64,000 nucleotides of DNA from Actinomycetota bacterium (GTDB lineage: Bacteria; Actinomycetota; Geothermincolia; Geothermincolales; RBG-13-55-18): the NCBI GenBank assembly GCA_016931915.1, contig JAFGDU010000062.1, positions 1 to 64,000 on the forward strand, given 5' to 3'. Shown here piece by piece: positions 1 to 8,573 of the stretch. The stretch's first letter is position 1; the number at the start of each line of letters is the position of its first letter. The notes beneath the pieces are model-generated. The model ran no database searches and was not told the origin of the DNA. It saw nothing but the letters and a program-made list of their open reading frames with translations. Position numbers and translations under genes: made by a program.

Positions 1-1277
1 GGCACGGGAGCTCCGGTTGCCTCCTCTATCTCCTCGCTTATCTCCTCGACTATCGCTTCCTCCACGGCCTCGATGGCGGCCTCGGCAGCCGCCGTCTCGA
101 ATTGCTCCGCAGCCTCGTAGTATTCTTCCTCCTCATCCAGCTCGCCCATCAACTGCTTCAGGCTCAGGCTTATGCGCCTGCGGTCGATGTCGATGTCGAT
201 GACCTTGACCTCTGTATCCTGGCCAACGGATACGACCTCGTCCGGCTGTTCCACATGGCGCCGCGAGAGTTCGGAAATATGTATGAGGCCTTCGATCCCC
301 GGTCTTACCTGTACAAAGGCCCCGAAGGGGACCAGTTTAGTCACCGTGCCGCTGATGACCTCTCCGACCTGTACGTCCCGCGACAGCTGCTCCCAAGGAT
401 CGGCCTGGCAGGCCTTCAGGCTCAGGGAGATGCGTTCGCGCTCCTTGTCAACCTCGAGGATCTCCACGTCAACCTCGTCACCTACGGAGAGAACCTCGCT
501 CGGCTTCTCCACGTGACACCATGAGAGCTCGGAGATATGGATAAGGCCGTCTATCCCCCCCAGGTTAACAAAGGCTCCGAACGAGACGATGCTCGAGACC
601 TTTCCCGATACGCGCATGCCCTTTTCCAGGTTATCCAGGAGGATCTTGCGCCTTTCGGATGCCGTCTCCTCGAGGAACGCACGGCGCGAGAGAACCACGT
701 TGTTGCGGTTGCGGTCCATCTCGATGATCTTGCAGGTCAACTTGGTGCCCAGGAAGGAGTGCAGCTCCTTTACGCGGTGGACGTCGATGAGTGACGCGGG
801 CAGGAATCCGCGCAGCCCGATATCCAGGATAAGGCCGCCCTTGACTACCTCTATCACCTCGCCTTCTATGGGCTCGTTCTCGATCATGTTTTTCTCGAGT
901 TGATTCCACGACCGCTCGTATTGAGCCCTCTTCTTGGAGAGGATGAGGCGCCCCTCTTTGTCCTCTTTCTGCAGGACAAGGGCGTCGATCTCATCACCCA
1001 CCTTGACCACGTCCTCGGTCTTAACACCATAGCGAATGGACAGCTCCCTTGCAGGGATCACCCCTTCCGACTTGTAGCCGATGTCCAGGAGAACCTCGTC
1101 CTTGTCTACCTTGACCACGGTTCCAGCGATGATGTCGCCCTCAGAAAAGATCTTGATGGTCTTGTCATAGTTGGGGACCTCGTCTTCGGAATAATCGAAG
1201 TTGGTCAGTGGGGTGGACAGTTCGGGAGTCTCAGAGGGGTTTACAGCGTCGTACTCTCTTTCCGTTTGGTCCAGCAT
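1..1277 (-). CDS. rpsA: 30S ribosomal protein S1 (3' end outside window)
   Basis: Binds mRNA on the 30S subunit and helps recruit it for initiation. About 425 codons are visible, reading from an ATG at 1277 and running off the left edge, so the C-terminus is missing. An acidic N-terminal stretch is followed by four S1 (OB-fold) repeats; repeats 3 and 4 carry the typical GAFV and GLIHISELS strings. After the fourth repeat the protein becomes Glu/Ala-rich, so most domains are present. GGAGG lies about 10 bases before the ATG. In other actinobacteria rpsA sits next to polA; here they are separated by the plus-strand thiolase operon. Identification is firm. Confidence 0.95.
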   Translation of the reverse strand, partial: MLDQTEREYDAVNPSETPELSTPLTNFDYSEDEVPNYDKTIKIFSEGDIIAGTVVKVDKDEVLLDIGYKSEGVIPARELSIRYGVKTEDVVKVGDEIDALVLQKEDKEGRLILSKKRAQYERSWNQLEKNMIENEPIEGEVIEVVKGGLILDIGLRGFLPASLIDVHRVKELHSFLGTKLTCKIIEMDRNRNNVVLSRRAFLEETASERRKILLDNLEKGMRVSGKVSSIVSFGAFVNLGGIDGLIHISELSWCHVEKPSEVLSVGDEVDVEILEVDKERERISLSLKACQADPWEQLSRDVQVGEVISGTVTKLVPFGAFVQVRPGIEGLIHISELSRRHVEQPDEVVSVGQDTEVKVIDIDIDRRRISLSLKQLMGELDEEEEYYEAAEQFETAAAEAAIEAVEEAIVEEISEEIEEATGAPV

Positions 1278-1812
1278 TCGTTCCTTTCCTCCAATAAGTT
1301 TTTTTAGCCACGGCCCTCCTCTCTCGGGTCCAGGCACACGGCCAGTTAATTTTAGCATTTATGCGTGCTTATTGCATATACTTTATTGCCTCACCAATGC
1401 CTCGGACCCTGCAGCCAGGCTTGACTGCCGGCTGCTTTACGCCTCAGCTGTAGCGCCATGATACATTTTAATCAAGGGATATAGTCCGCGGGAGAGCTTG
1501 GCGTTCCCTCACCCTCGCAATATACCCGCCTCATCCTCGATGGCTGCGGGCTGTAGCTGGTCCTACACGCCCGTTTATCAGCATGCTTAATAAGTTTAAG
1601 AGGCAATTGAAAACCCAAAAAGAGGTAGACTAAAGAGTGATTTTGCAAGATACTCTATTGGGGAGGGAGCCGGATTTTCAAGGTTAAAACACGAGGGTTA
1701 CGAAGGTATGAATGCCTCCACGCGCCTGTCCGGCTGTCTCCGGACTTTCGTCATCCAGCAATAACTAGGATTGCAAGGAGGGGTTCAACGTACTCGGGAA
1801 GGGAGTGATCCG
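1278..1812. other. Intergenic region between rpsA and the DUF35/thiolase operon
   Basis: About 535 bases between divergent genes, so promoters in both directions are expected. A weak minus-strand -10-like TAAAAT is at 1349-1354, upstream of rpsA, but without a convincing -35. No RNA gene, riboswitch or repeat was recognised, and no open frame here looks coding. An in-frame TTG at 1771 could extend the first DUF35 gene, but ATG 1813 has the better ribosome binding site. Confidence 0.5.
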
Positions 1813-2274
1813 ATGGGAGCGAAAGCTGCAAAAGACCCTGTACCCAGGGCATCCATCCCGATCAACCCGGTATTCAACTGGTCGGTCGGGAACTGGATGG
1901 AGAACTTTTACGACGGCATGAAGGAGGGCAAGATCCTGGGCTCGAAATGTCCGCAATGCGGCCGCGTTTTCCTGCCTCCGCGCATGATCTGCGAGCGCTG
2001 CTTCGCAAAAGCGGATGAGTGGGTGGAGCTGCCCGCCACCGGCACCGTGCAGGCATGCACCAGGGCGTCCGTAAAGGTTGCCGACAACGGCGACCTGGTG
2101 GATCTGGAATCCCCGGAGATCATCGCCATGGTCAAGCATGACGGCGCCGATACCTGTATCGCCGCTCGCCTCGAGGGGGATGATGCCTCGGTCGGCATGC
2201 GGGTCGAGGCGGTGCTTAACCCGGACGCCGAGAACGTACTCGATCTCCTGGCCGCTTACCGGCCGCTGGGATGA
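1813..2274 (+). CDS. DUF35 zinc-ribbon/OB-fold acyl-CoA-associated protein (copy 1)
   Basis: 153 residues. Proteins of this family pair with thiolase-fold enzymes and are thought to contact the acyl-CoA or shape the active site. A helical N-terminus is followed by a rubredoxin-like zinc ribbon of the form CPQC-x11-CERC at about residues 45-62, then an OB-fold. GGGAG lies seven bases before ATG 1813; an in-frame TTG at 1771 would add 14 unlikely residues. The stop overlaps an ATG at 2271, so it is translationally close to the next gene. First gene of a four-gene operon DUF35-thiolase-thiolase-DUF35. Family is clear; substrate is unknown. Confidence 0.88.
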   Translation: MGAKAAKDPVPRASIPINPVFNWSVGNWMENFYDGMKEGKILGSKCPQCGRVFLPPRMICERCFAKADEWVELPATGTVQACTRASVKVADNGDLVDLESPEIIAMVKHDGADTCIAARLEGDDASVGMRVEAVLNPDAENVLDLLAAYRPLG

Positions 2275-2288
2275 AAGGGGGCGATAAC

Positions 2289-3431
2289 ATGGATAAAGAA
2301 GTAGCGATTATCGCCTATGCGCAGACCCCGTACGAGGAGGATTCCAACTGCTCGCGAGAACTGCTGGTACTCAAGGCGACCAAGGCCGCACTCGAGGCCG
2401 CGGGCATCAAGCGCGAGGAACTGGACACCATCATCACGGCCAGCAACGATTATTGTGACGGGCGCACGATCTCCAACATGAGGCTGGTCGAGCCCGCCGG
2501 AGCCTGGCATAAGAACGAGTCAAAGGTGGAGATGGACGGGGCGTTCGCCATGCTTTACGCGCTTACGCGTATCCTCTCGGGAGACCACGATATCGCCCTG
2601 GTGGCAGGGTTGAGCCAGGCATCCGTATACAGAGGTATCCTCCCGGGAATCATGATGCTCGACCCCACCTTCGACCGCCAGCGCTGGCTGCTCAACGAGG
2701 TATCGGCGGGGGCCCTGCAGGCCAGTTCCTACATGGAAGTCTCCGGGGTGAGCGAGGAGCAGATAGCATCAGTAGCCGCTAAAAACCTCGACAACGCGAC
2801 GCGCAATCCACTGGCCTTGAGGTCCCTGGCCGGGGCCGATGCCTCTAAGGTGCTGGCCTCGAGGCAACTCTACTCCCCCATCACAGATCTCATGACGGGC
2901 CCGCTGTGCGACGGAGCGTGTGCCCTCGTAATGGCCTCCGCCAAGGCTGCCTCCAGGTTCGAAAACCCGGTGTGGATCAAGGGCGTGGGGTTTGCCCACG
3001 ACTCATATCTCACCGAGCGCTCGCTGGAGAGCATGGGTTCGCTTAAGCTTGCTGCCGCAAGCGCTTACGGTATGGCTGGCGTGGAAAATCCAGCTTCCCA
3101 GATAGACCTGGCGGAGGTACACGAGTGCTTCGCCCACGAGGAGCTCATGGCCTACGAGGCCCTGGGCTTCTGCGAACCCCTGCAGGGAGGCGCTTTTTTC
3201 GCCTCCGGCGCCACGGGTATGGAAGGCGAACTCCCGGTGAACGCATCGGGTGGAGCGCTAGGCGCAAACGTAGAATGTGCCGCCGGCCTGGCGCGCGTTA
3301 TCGAGGCGACAATGCAGATACGCGGCGATGCCGGCAAGCACCAGGTCGAGGGAGTGAAGACCGCGCTGGCCACAGCGCAAACGGGGATTTGCGCCCAGGA
3401 GAACATCGTCTACGTGCTGGGAGGTGAGTGA
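2289..3431 (+). CDS. Thiolase-fold protein lacking the catalytic cysteine (subunit 1)
   Basis: About 380 residues, the size of SCP-x/lipid-transfer-type thiolases. The C-terminal half keeps a thiolase-like EVHECFAHEELMAYEAL and an NASGGALG loop. At the N-terminal position where thiolases have the nucleophilic Cys (normally in a C-x-S/T-G context) the protein reads VEMDGAFAM, with no Cys. The usual GHP string near the end is also absent. ATG 2289 is preceded by AAAGGGGG at good spacing; ATG 2271 is an alternative. Known relatives working with DUF35 partners include BbsAB-type thiolases and Ltp-type aldolases. It may be a non-thiolase C-C lyase, or a structural partner of the next gene. Substrate unknown. 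Confidence 0.85.
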   Translation: MDKEVAIIAYAQTPYEEDSNCSRELLVLKATKAALEAAGIKREELDTIITASNDYCDGRTISNMRLVEPAGAWHKNESKVEMDGAFAMLYALTRILSGDHDIALVAGLSQASVYRGILPGIMMLDPTFDRQRWLLNEVSAGALQASSYMEVSGVSEEQIASVAAKNLDNATRNPLALRSLAGADASKVLASRQLYSPITDLMTGPLCDGACALVMASAKAASRFENPVWIKGVGFAHDSYLTERSLESMGSLKLAAASAYGMAGVENPASQIDLAEVHECFAHEELMAYEALGFCEPLQGGAFFASGATGMEGELPVNASGGALGANVECAAGLARVIEATMQIRGDAGKHQVEGVKTALATAQTGICAQENIVYVLGGE

Positions 3432-3432
3432 A

Positions 3433-4662
3433 ATGGCTAGAAGTGATGTAGCTGTCGTCGGAGTCGGCCTCTCCAAGCACGTGAGCAAGCGCCGCGACGT
3501 AAACATCGCCGAACTGGTGTGGGAGGCAGTCAGCGCCTGTTACGAGGATGCCGGCCTCAAGCCCGCCGATGTGGACGCCTTCGCCACCGGCAACATGCCC
3601 GCTTTCGAAGGCGTGAATATGCCGGAGGAATGGGGTGCCGGTCACTGGGGCGTATACGGAAAGCCGATGATCCGCATCACCACCGGCGGGACGACGGGCG
3701 GTTCGGTGGCCCACGGCGGTTACTACCTCGTGGCCTCAGGGCTCTACGACACCGTTATGTGCATCGCCTTCGAGAAGCAGTCGGACGGCAACTCGACCAT
3801 GGGCCTCAACACCGTGGCCCTCGCGGATGCGGCGGCGCAGTTCCAGCTGGGAGTAGATCCCGGATTCATCGCCGCCTTCGGAGGGGGCGCGGTGGGAGTT
3901 GCTGTATACCAGGCGTCCAGCTATATGAAGAGCAGTGGTTGCACCACCCATCACCTCGACAAGGTATCGGCGCTCTGCCGCAACAACGCTGCCCTCAACC
4001 CTTACTCTCACCTCAAACAGCCGGGCCTAACTCCGGAAGATGTGGCCAAGACCACCTTGCTGCAGTATCCGATCCGCTTCGGACATACATGCCCGGCCAC
4101 GGACGGCGCCTGCGCCATGCTCTTCACCACCGGGGAGAAAGCGAAAAAGCTCACCGACAAACCGGCTTACGTGCTCTCCGTGTCTTCCTTCTCGGACGAA
4201 GCCGCACTGGTTGGGATAGCCGGTTCCGGCACGACCAATGTCGACCCCTGCGAGCAGGAGAGCTGCAAGATGGCGGCAGCACGCGCTTACGAACTCGCCG
4301 GCATCAAGGACCCCCGCAACGAGATCGACCTCGCCGAGCCGTATTCGCCCTTCGCGCATCAACTGCTGATGTTCTACGAGAGGTTGCTGCTCTGCGACGA
4401 GGGCGAGGCTCCCTCCATTCTGGATTCCGGTTCCATGAACCTCGACGGCGAGCTGCCGGTATGCCCTTCCGGAGGCGTTATATCGACCAACGCTATCGGG
4501 GCTTCCGCCATGGAACGCGTAGCAGAATGCGCCCTGCAGATCATGGGAAAATGCGGTGAGAGGCAGGTCAAGAAGGAAGTCCATAAGGCAGTGGCCCACG
4601 GCTGGGGAGGTGCGGTGAACCTGAACGTGGTCGCCGTTCTCTCGGATACACCGAGGAGGTAG
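3433..4662 (+). CDS. Thiolase-fold protein lacking the catalytic cysteine (subunit 2)
   Basis: About 409 residues, with thiolase-superfamily organisation throughout. Where the nucleophilic Cys is expected the sequence is Gly/Thr-rich (RITTGGTTGGSVAH). The usual histidine motif EVHD is replaced by EPYSPFA, while a CPSGG loop near residue 340 is kept. The start is ATG 3433, five bases after GGAGGTGA; the previous gene stops at 3431. Both thiolase-fold proteins of the operon therefore lack standard catalytic residues, which argues for a heteromeric complex or a retro-aldol type reaction rather than ordinary thiolysis. Followed four bases later by a second DUF35 gene. Confidence 0.85.
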   Translation: MARSDVAVVGVGLSKHVSKRRDVNIAELVWEAVSACYEDAGLKPADVDAFATGNMPAFEGVNMPEEWGAGHWGVYGKPMIRITTGGTTGGSVAHGGYYLVASGLYDTVMCIAFEKQSDGNSTMGLNTVALADAAAQFQLGVDPGFIAAFGGGAVGVAVYQASSYMKSSGCTTHHLDKVSALCRNNAALNPYSHLKQPGLTPEDVAKTTLLQYPIRFGHTCPATDGACAMLFTTGEKAKKLTDKPAYVLSVSSFSDEAALVGIAGSGTTNVDPCEQESCKMAAARAYELAGIKDPRNEIDLAEPYSPFAHQLLMFYERLLLCDEGEAPSILDSGSMNLDGELPVCPSGGVISTNAIGASAMERVAECALQIMGKCGERQVKKEVHKAVAHGWGGAVNLNVVAVLSDTPRR

Positions 4663-4666
4663 CAGC

Positions 4667-5134
4667 ATGGAGTATAAAAAAGAAACCATCGCCATTGAGG
4701 GAAGCTGGAACATGTCCTCCTGGGAGTGGAAGTTCGAGAGTATCGCGCTCATCCGCAAGGTCTTCGAGGCGATGAAGGAGGGGAAACTCATCGCCAACAA
4801 GTGCCCTGGTTGTGGCATGGTATACTTCATGCCCAAGCCGTACTGCCGCTGCCTATCCGAACCCGACGAATTCGTCGAGATCAAGGATACCGCCACCGTC
4901 ACCACCTACACCTTCACCGGCTCCTGGGCTTACGAGGGCATCTCCGATGAGGAGGTGTCCGGCACCCCCCTGATCTTCGCGGGTATCGTTTTCGACGGCT
5001 CGAACACCATGACCGTTGCCAACATAGAGGGCGTCGAACCGGACCAGGTAAGCGTGGGTATGCGGGTCAAACTGAAGTGGCCTGATAAGGTCGAGGGTAC
5101 CCTCAACGACCTGGCCCGATGTGTTCCCCTCTGA
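4667..5134 (+). CDS. DUF35 zinc-ribbon/OB-fold acyl-CoA-associated protein (copy 2)
   Basis: 155 residues, same family as the gene at 1813 but clearly diverged. It has the family helix (about residues 22-42), a zinc ribbon beginning CPGC and an OB-fold. The second metal knuckle reads YCRC, so the last two Cys are spaced C-x-C rather than C-x2-C. GAGGAGG lies about seven bases before the ATG. It closes the operon and is followed by a strong terminator. Presence of two DUF35 and two thiolase-fold genes suggests one partner per enzyme subunit; which pairs with which is not decidable from sequence. Confidence 0.87.
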   Translation: MEYKKETIAIEGSWNMSSWEWKFESIALIRKVFEAMKEGKLIANKCPGCGMVYFMPKPYCRCLSEPDEFVEIKDTATVTTYTFTGSWAYEGISDEEVSGTPLIFAGIVFDGSNTMTVANIEGVEPDQVSVGMRVKLKWPDKVEGTLNDLARCVPL

Positions 5135-5153
5135 GTCTGAAGACAAACGAATC

Positions 5154-5182
5154 GCGGGCGCGTGCTGACGCGCCCGCTTTTT
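5154..5182 (+). terminator. Intrinsic terminator of the thiolase operon
   Basis: A perfect 9-bp GC-rich stem (5154-5162 with 5169-5177), six-base loop and a run of five T. It lies 20 bases after the last DUF35 stop. The same hairpin is just beyond the polA stop on the minus strand but lacks a T run in that direction. Confidence 0.9.
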
Positions 5183-5193
5183 CGTTGCAGGCT

Positions 5194-7884
5194 TTATTTA
5201 ACGTCGTACCACGTGGGGCCCAACCCCATGTCCACCTTGAGCGGGACGTCCAGTTCATACGCCCCCTCCATCTCATAGCGCACTATCTCCTCGACCCTTG
5301 CAGCCTCTTCTCCTTCCACGTCGCATACGAGCTCGTCGTGGACCTGGAGGATGATTGACGAGCGCAGGCCGGACTCCTTCAAGCAGCGGTGGACGCGCAA
5401 CATGGCTACCTTGATGATATCCGCGGCACTGCCCTGGATGGGTGTGTTGAAAGCAAGACGTTCTCCCAGGCGCCGCATGCGCACGTTACCCTGAGCCAGT
5501 TCCGGGATCTCTCGCCTGCGCCCCAGGATGGTGGCAACGAAGCCGGTCCTCGTGGCCTCCTCCACCTGGCGGTCCAGAAAACTCCGTACTCCCGGGAACT
5601 CCCTGAAATACCCGGAGATATAATCCTCTGCCTCTACCTGGTCTATACCAAGTTGCTCGGCCAGCCCGAAGGGGCTGATACCGTAGATTATCCCGAAATT
5701 TATGGCCTTCGCTTTCCTGCGTTGCTCCGCGGTGATCTCGTCGAAGGGCACGTCGAACACCTCCGAGGCCGTGGAGGCGTGTATGTCGCGTCCCTCTGCA
5801 AAAGCCCTCTTCAACCCCTCGTCGCCTGAAAGGTGAGCCATCACCCGTAACTCGATCTGGGAATAGTCGGCGGATAATATGAGCCCGTCACGGGAGCTGG
5901 GGAGAAAGGCCTTGCGTATCGTCTTTCCCAGCTCCGTGCGCACGGGAATGTTCTGCAGGTTGGGGTTGCTGGACGAGAGGCGGCCTGTCGCGGTTACAGT
6001 CTGGTTGAAACACGTATGCAGTCTTTTAGTCACCGGGTCCACGAGCTTGGGGAGGGCACTGACATAAGTATTGAGGAGTTTTGAGAGCTCCCGGTGACGC
6101 ACCAGTATCTCTGCGATGGGATGTATTTCACACAGCGCCGTCAGCACGCTGATGTCGGTGGCGAAGCCCGTCTTTGTACGCCCCTGGGGAGGCAGCTCGA
6201 GCACTTCGAAAAGGATACGGGATAGCTGCTGGGGGGAATTCAAGTTGAATTCCTCACCCGCAAGCCCGTAGGCGTCTGCCTCGAGATCCTGCAGCTCCGT
6301 CTCCAGCTCCACCTGCATGGATCTCAGCAGCTCGCTGTCGAGCCGTATTCCCCGCACCTCCATGTCCGCCAGGACCTCCTGCAAAGGCATCTCGATGTCT
6401 TCGTAGAGCGGCCTCAGGTCCCTTGCATTCATGGCAGCCTCCAGGGGCTCGACCAGCCTGGACACAGCAAGCGTCCTCTGCATATCGTCTTTCGACCTTA
6501 CCTCTTCCTCCTCGATGAGATCCAGCTGACCCTCCCCTTTCTCGCTGAGGGTGATGCCCAGGTAGCGCTGAACGTCATCTTCAAGCCCGTGTTTTGTCCC
6601 CGCCGGATTGACGAGATACGAGGCCAGCTCCACATCGAAGTCAAAGCGGGGATAGAAGCCGTAGAGCCTGGAGCACTGAACCATGATATCCTTGCCGCGA
6701 TAGCAGTTTATCCGCTGCCCTCCATCGTGCGCGATATGTTCCAGAAAAACCCGCAGGTATTCCCGTATGCCTTCATCCTCGAGAGAGAAACGGAACGCCC
6801 TTTCGCCGCTGGCACAGGATATGGATGTGAGCTGGCCGCGGGTGAAGCCCTCGCCTTCTATATGCCCGTACATGGAAAGCTCGCCCGAGCTATCCATCGA
6901 GCGCAGTGCTTCATCGAGGCCGGTCGCGTCCTCTACCTGCAGACATTCCGCTCTGTCGAGCATCTTTACGGCGGGTTCTTCCTCAGCCAGAGCGGGGAAG
7001 AGCTGCGCCTTAACGCTCTCCAGGCGTTCGTAGAGCTTCCTGAACTCCAGGGAATCGAAAACGCCGCGCACCTCCTCCTCGTTCCATGGCGTCAGCTCCC
7101 AGCTGGATACGTCATCGTCGCGCAGGGGAACATCCCTGCGCATGGTTGCAAGCTCGCGGCTCATGATCGCGCTTGCGCGGTTTTGTTCCAAGGCATTCCT
7201 GGCCCTGGCTCCCTTGACGGACTCGATATTCTCCAGGACCTCGTCAAGACTTCCGTACTCGCCTATCAAAGCAGCGGCGGTCTTCTCGCCGATGCCTGGG
7301 ACACCGGGTATGTTATCGGATGTGTCTCCCTTCAGTGCAAGGTAATCGACTATCTGATGCGGGTCCACGCCGTATTTCTCCTTGACCGCGCGGGGATCGT
7401 AGGTGATTATATCGCTTATCCCCTTGCGGTTTGCCACCACACTTATGCGCTCGTCGACGAGCTGCAGGGCATCACGATCGCCGGTGACGATGAAGATCTC
7501 GCAATCCTCCGGCAGTATCGCGGTGAGGGTCGCCAGCACGTCGTCTGCCTCGTAACCTTCTTCCTCGACAGAGGTGATACCCAGGGCATCCAGAACGGCG
7601 TGAATGATGTCTATCTGCTCGCGCAGCTCGGCTGGCATCGGTTTGCGGTGCGCTTTATACTCGGCGAACATCTCGGTGCGAAACTCCGGCTTGCCCTTGT
7701 CGAAGGCTACGATAACCGCCTGCGGTTTCAGCTCCTCGAGTACCTTTATGAGCATGGACGTAAAACCGTAGACGGCATTTGTAGTCTGTCCTGAAGAGGT
7801 AGCTAGGTCCGGGGGCAGCGCATAGAAGGCCCTGTATGCCAGGCTATGACCGTCGATGAGTATCCATCTCTTGACTGCCGCCAA
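5194..7884 (-). CDS. polA: DNA polymerase I
   Basis: 896 residues; repair synthesis and Okazaki fragment processing. The 5' nuclease domain covers about residues 1-290, a degenerate 3'-5' exonuclease-like domain about 310-480, and the polymerase domain the rest. Motif A (DYSQIELRVMAHLSGD) is near residue 673, motif B (RRKAKAINFGIIYG) near 722 and motif C (VHDE) near 848. The first exonuclease motif lacks the D-x-E metal ligands (MDSSGELSMYGH instead), so proofreading is probably absent, as in many Gram-positive and thermophilic Pol I. Start is TTG 7884 with an AAGGAAAG ribosome binding site. Downstream of a tRNA-Leu that has its own terminator. Confidence 0.96.
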   Translation of the reverse strand: MAAVKRWILIDGHSLAYRAFYALPPDLATSSGQTTNAVYGFTSMLIKVLEELKPQAVIVAFDKGKPEFRTEMFAEYKAHRKPMPAELREQIDIIHAVLDALGITSVEEEGYEADDVLATLTAILPEDCEIFIVTGDRDALQLVDERISVVANRKGISDIITYDPRAVKEKYGVDPHQIVDYLALKGDTSDNIPGVPGIGEKTAAALIGEYGSLDEVLENIESVKGARARNALEQNRASAIMSRELATMRRDVPLRDDDVSSWELTPWNEEEVRGVFDSLEFRKLYERLESVKAQLFPALAEEEPAVKMLDRAECLQVEDATGLDEALRSMDSSGELSMYGHIEGEGFTRGQLTSISCASGERAFRFSLEDEGIREYLRVFLEHIAHDGGQRINCYRGKDIMVQCSRLYGFYPRFDFDVELASYLVNPAGTKHGLEDDVQRYLGITLSEKGEGQLDLIEEEEVRSKDDMQRTLAVSRLVEPLEAAMNARDLRPLYEDIEMPLQEVLADMEVRGIRLDSELLRSMQVELETELQDLEADAYGLAGEEFNLNSPQQLSRILFEVLELPPQGRTKTGFATDISVLTALCEIHPIAEILVRHRELSKLLNTYVSALPKLVDPVTKRLHTCFNQTVTATGRLSSSNPNLQNIPVRTELGKTIRKAFLPSSRDGLILSADYSQIELRVMAHLSGDEGLKRAFAEGRDIHASTASEVFDVPFDEITAEQRRKAKAINFGIIYGISPFGLAEQLGIDQVEAEDYISGYFREFPGVRSFLDRQVEEATRTGFVATILGRRREIPELAQGNVRMRRLGERLAFNTPIQGSAADIIKVAMLRVHRCLKESGLRSSIILQVHDELVCDVEGEEAARVEEIVRYEMEGAYELDVPLKVDMGLGPTWYDVK

Positions 7885-8040
7885 ATCCGCTTTCCTTCCG
7901 CTTGGCTGGTTTCTTGCCGGTGGATCCCGATGTGAGGCTCGGGGACGGGGCCCGTAAGCCCCGCCCCCTCACCCAAGGAGAACGTAGGTTCATCATAAAC
8001 CCCGGCAGTGACAGACCACGCTTGACAGTCTGCCGGGAAG

Positions 8041-8062
8041 AAAAACCCCGCTTGCAGCGGGG
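8041..8062 (-). terminator. Intrinsic terminator of tRNA-Leu
   Basis: Minus-strand 7-bp stem CCCCGCT/AGCGGGG (8046-8052 with 8056-8062), three-base loop, followed by five T. It begins nine bases after the tRNA 3' end and separates the tRNA from polA. Confidence 0.85.
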
Positions 8063-8070
8063 TTTGTTTC

Positions 8071-8157
8071 TGGTGCCGAAGGCCGGACTCGAACCGGCAC
8101 GGGGTTGCCCCCACTGGTTTTTGAGACCAGCGCGTCTACCTGTTCCGCCACTCCGGC
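8071..8157 (-). tRNA. tRNA-Leu(CAA)
   Basis: An 87-nucleotide class II tRNA with a long variable arm and encoded CCA. The acceptor stem GCCGGAG pairs with CTTCGGC with one G-U. The anticodon arm is CTGGT-CTCAAAA-ACCAG, giving anticodon CAA for UUG codons. The T arm contains GGTTCGAGTCC. UUG is also a frequent start codon in this window, but the initiator tRNA, not this one, reads starts. Confidence 0.95.
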
Positions 8158-8170
8158 ATGTACGAGAGCT

Positions 8171-8200
8171 ATTTTATCACCAGCCAATGTGAGTGGTGAA
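8171..8200 (-). promoter_or_regulatory. Candidate sigma-70-type promoter for tRNA-Leu
   Basis: Minus-strand -35 TTCACC (8200-8195), 18-base spacer, -10 TAAAAT (8176-8171). The predicted start falls a few bases before the tRNA 5' end at 8157. The -35 is only a partial match. Confidence 0.45.
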
Positions 8201-8211
8201 CGCTGGCGAGA

Positions 8212-8454
8212 TCAATGATCCTGTTTGATGTGCAGGTACCCCTCCAGTAGCTCCTGCAGTCGCGCGAGCAGAGCGTCGAGCTCGCGGACTTGAGGCGAGA
8301 AATCGCCATAAGACGCAAGCGCTTTCCTGCACTTCCGCGTGCTTTCGAGCAGCGGCGTGGCGCAGCGGCTCAGCTCCTGCTCCGCCTCTCTCTGCATATC
8401 CGCGTAGTAGCTCTCGCTCCAGCCCAAATCCAAGCCTTTCCTTCGAGTCCTCAT
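8212..8454 (-). CDS. Small helical protein of unknown function
   Basis: 80 residues, not recognised. Charged and predicted almost fully helical, with heptad-like leucines in the C-terminal third (LDALLARLQELLEGYL), so a short coiled coil is possible. There are two Cys and no membrane segment or signal peptide. The ribosome binding site is poor (AGGGG only one base before ATG 8454), so the start, and whether the frame is expressed at all, are uncertain. It stands alone between the tRNA and the zinc-ribbon genes. Confidence 0.45.
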   Translation of the reverse strand: MRTRRKGLDLGWSESYYADMQREAEQELSRCATPLLESTRKCRKALASYGDFSPQVRELDALLARLQELLEGYLHIKQDH

Positions 8455-8573
8455 GCCCCTACATCGTATACCATCGCTGCGATTTCAATAACTTTTCTCT
8501 GATTTAAGCGTAAATACGCCAGAGAATGCTGCAGGACAGGCGGGTCCCAATCATAACCCTTACCCGTGATCTC

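Noticed and set aside
3519-4559. 346-codon frame overlapping the second thiolase gene
   Set aside because: Same strand, shifted frame; Arg-rich and low-complexity, typical of a shadow in GC-rich DNA.
6589-7794. 401-codon open frame on the plus strand
   Set aside because: Antisense to polA with matching codon-position bias of polA only.
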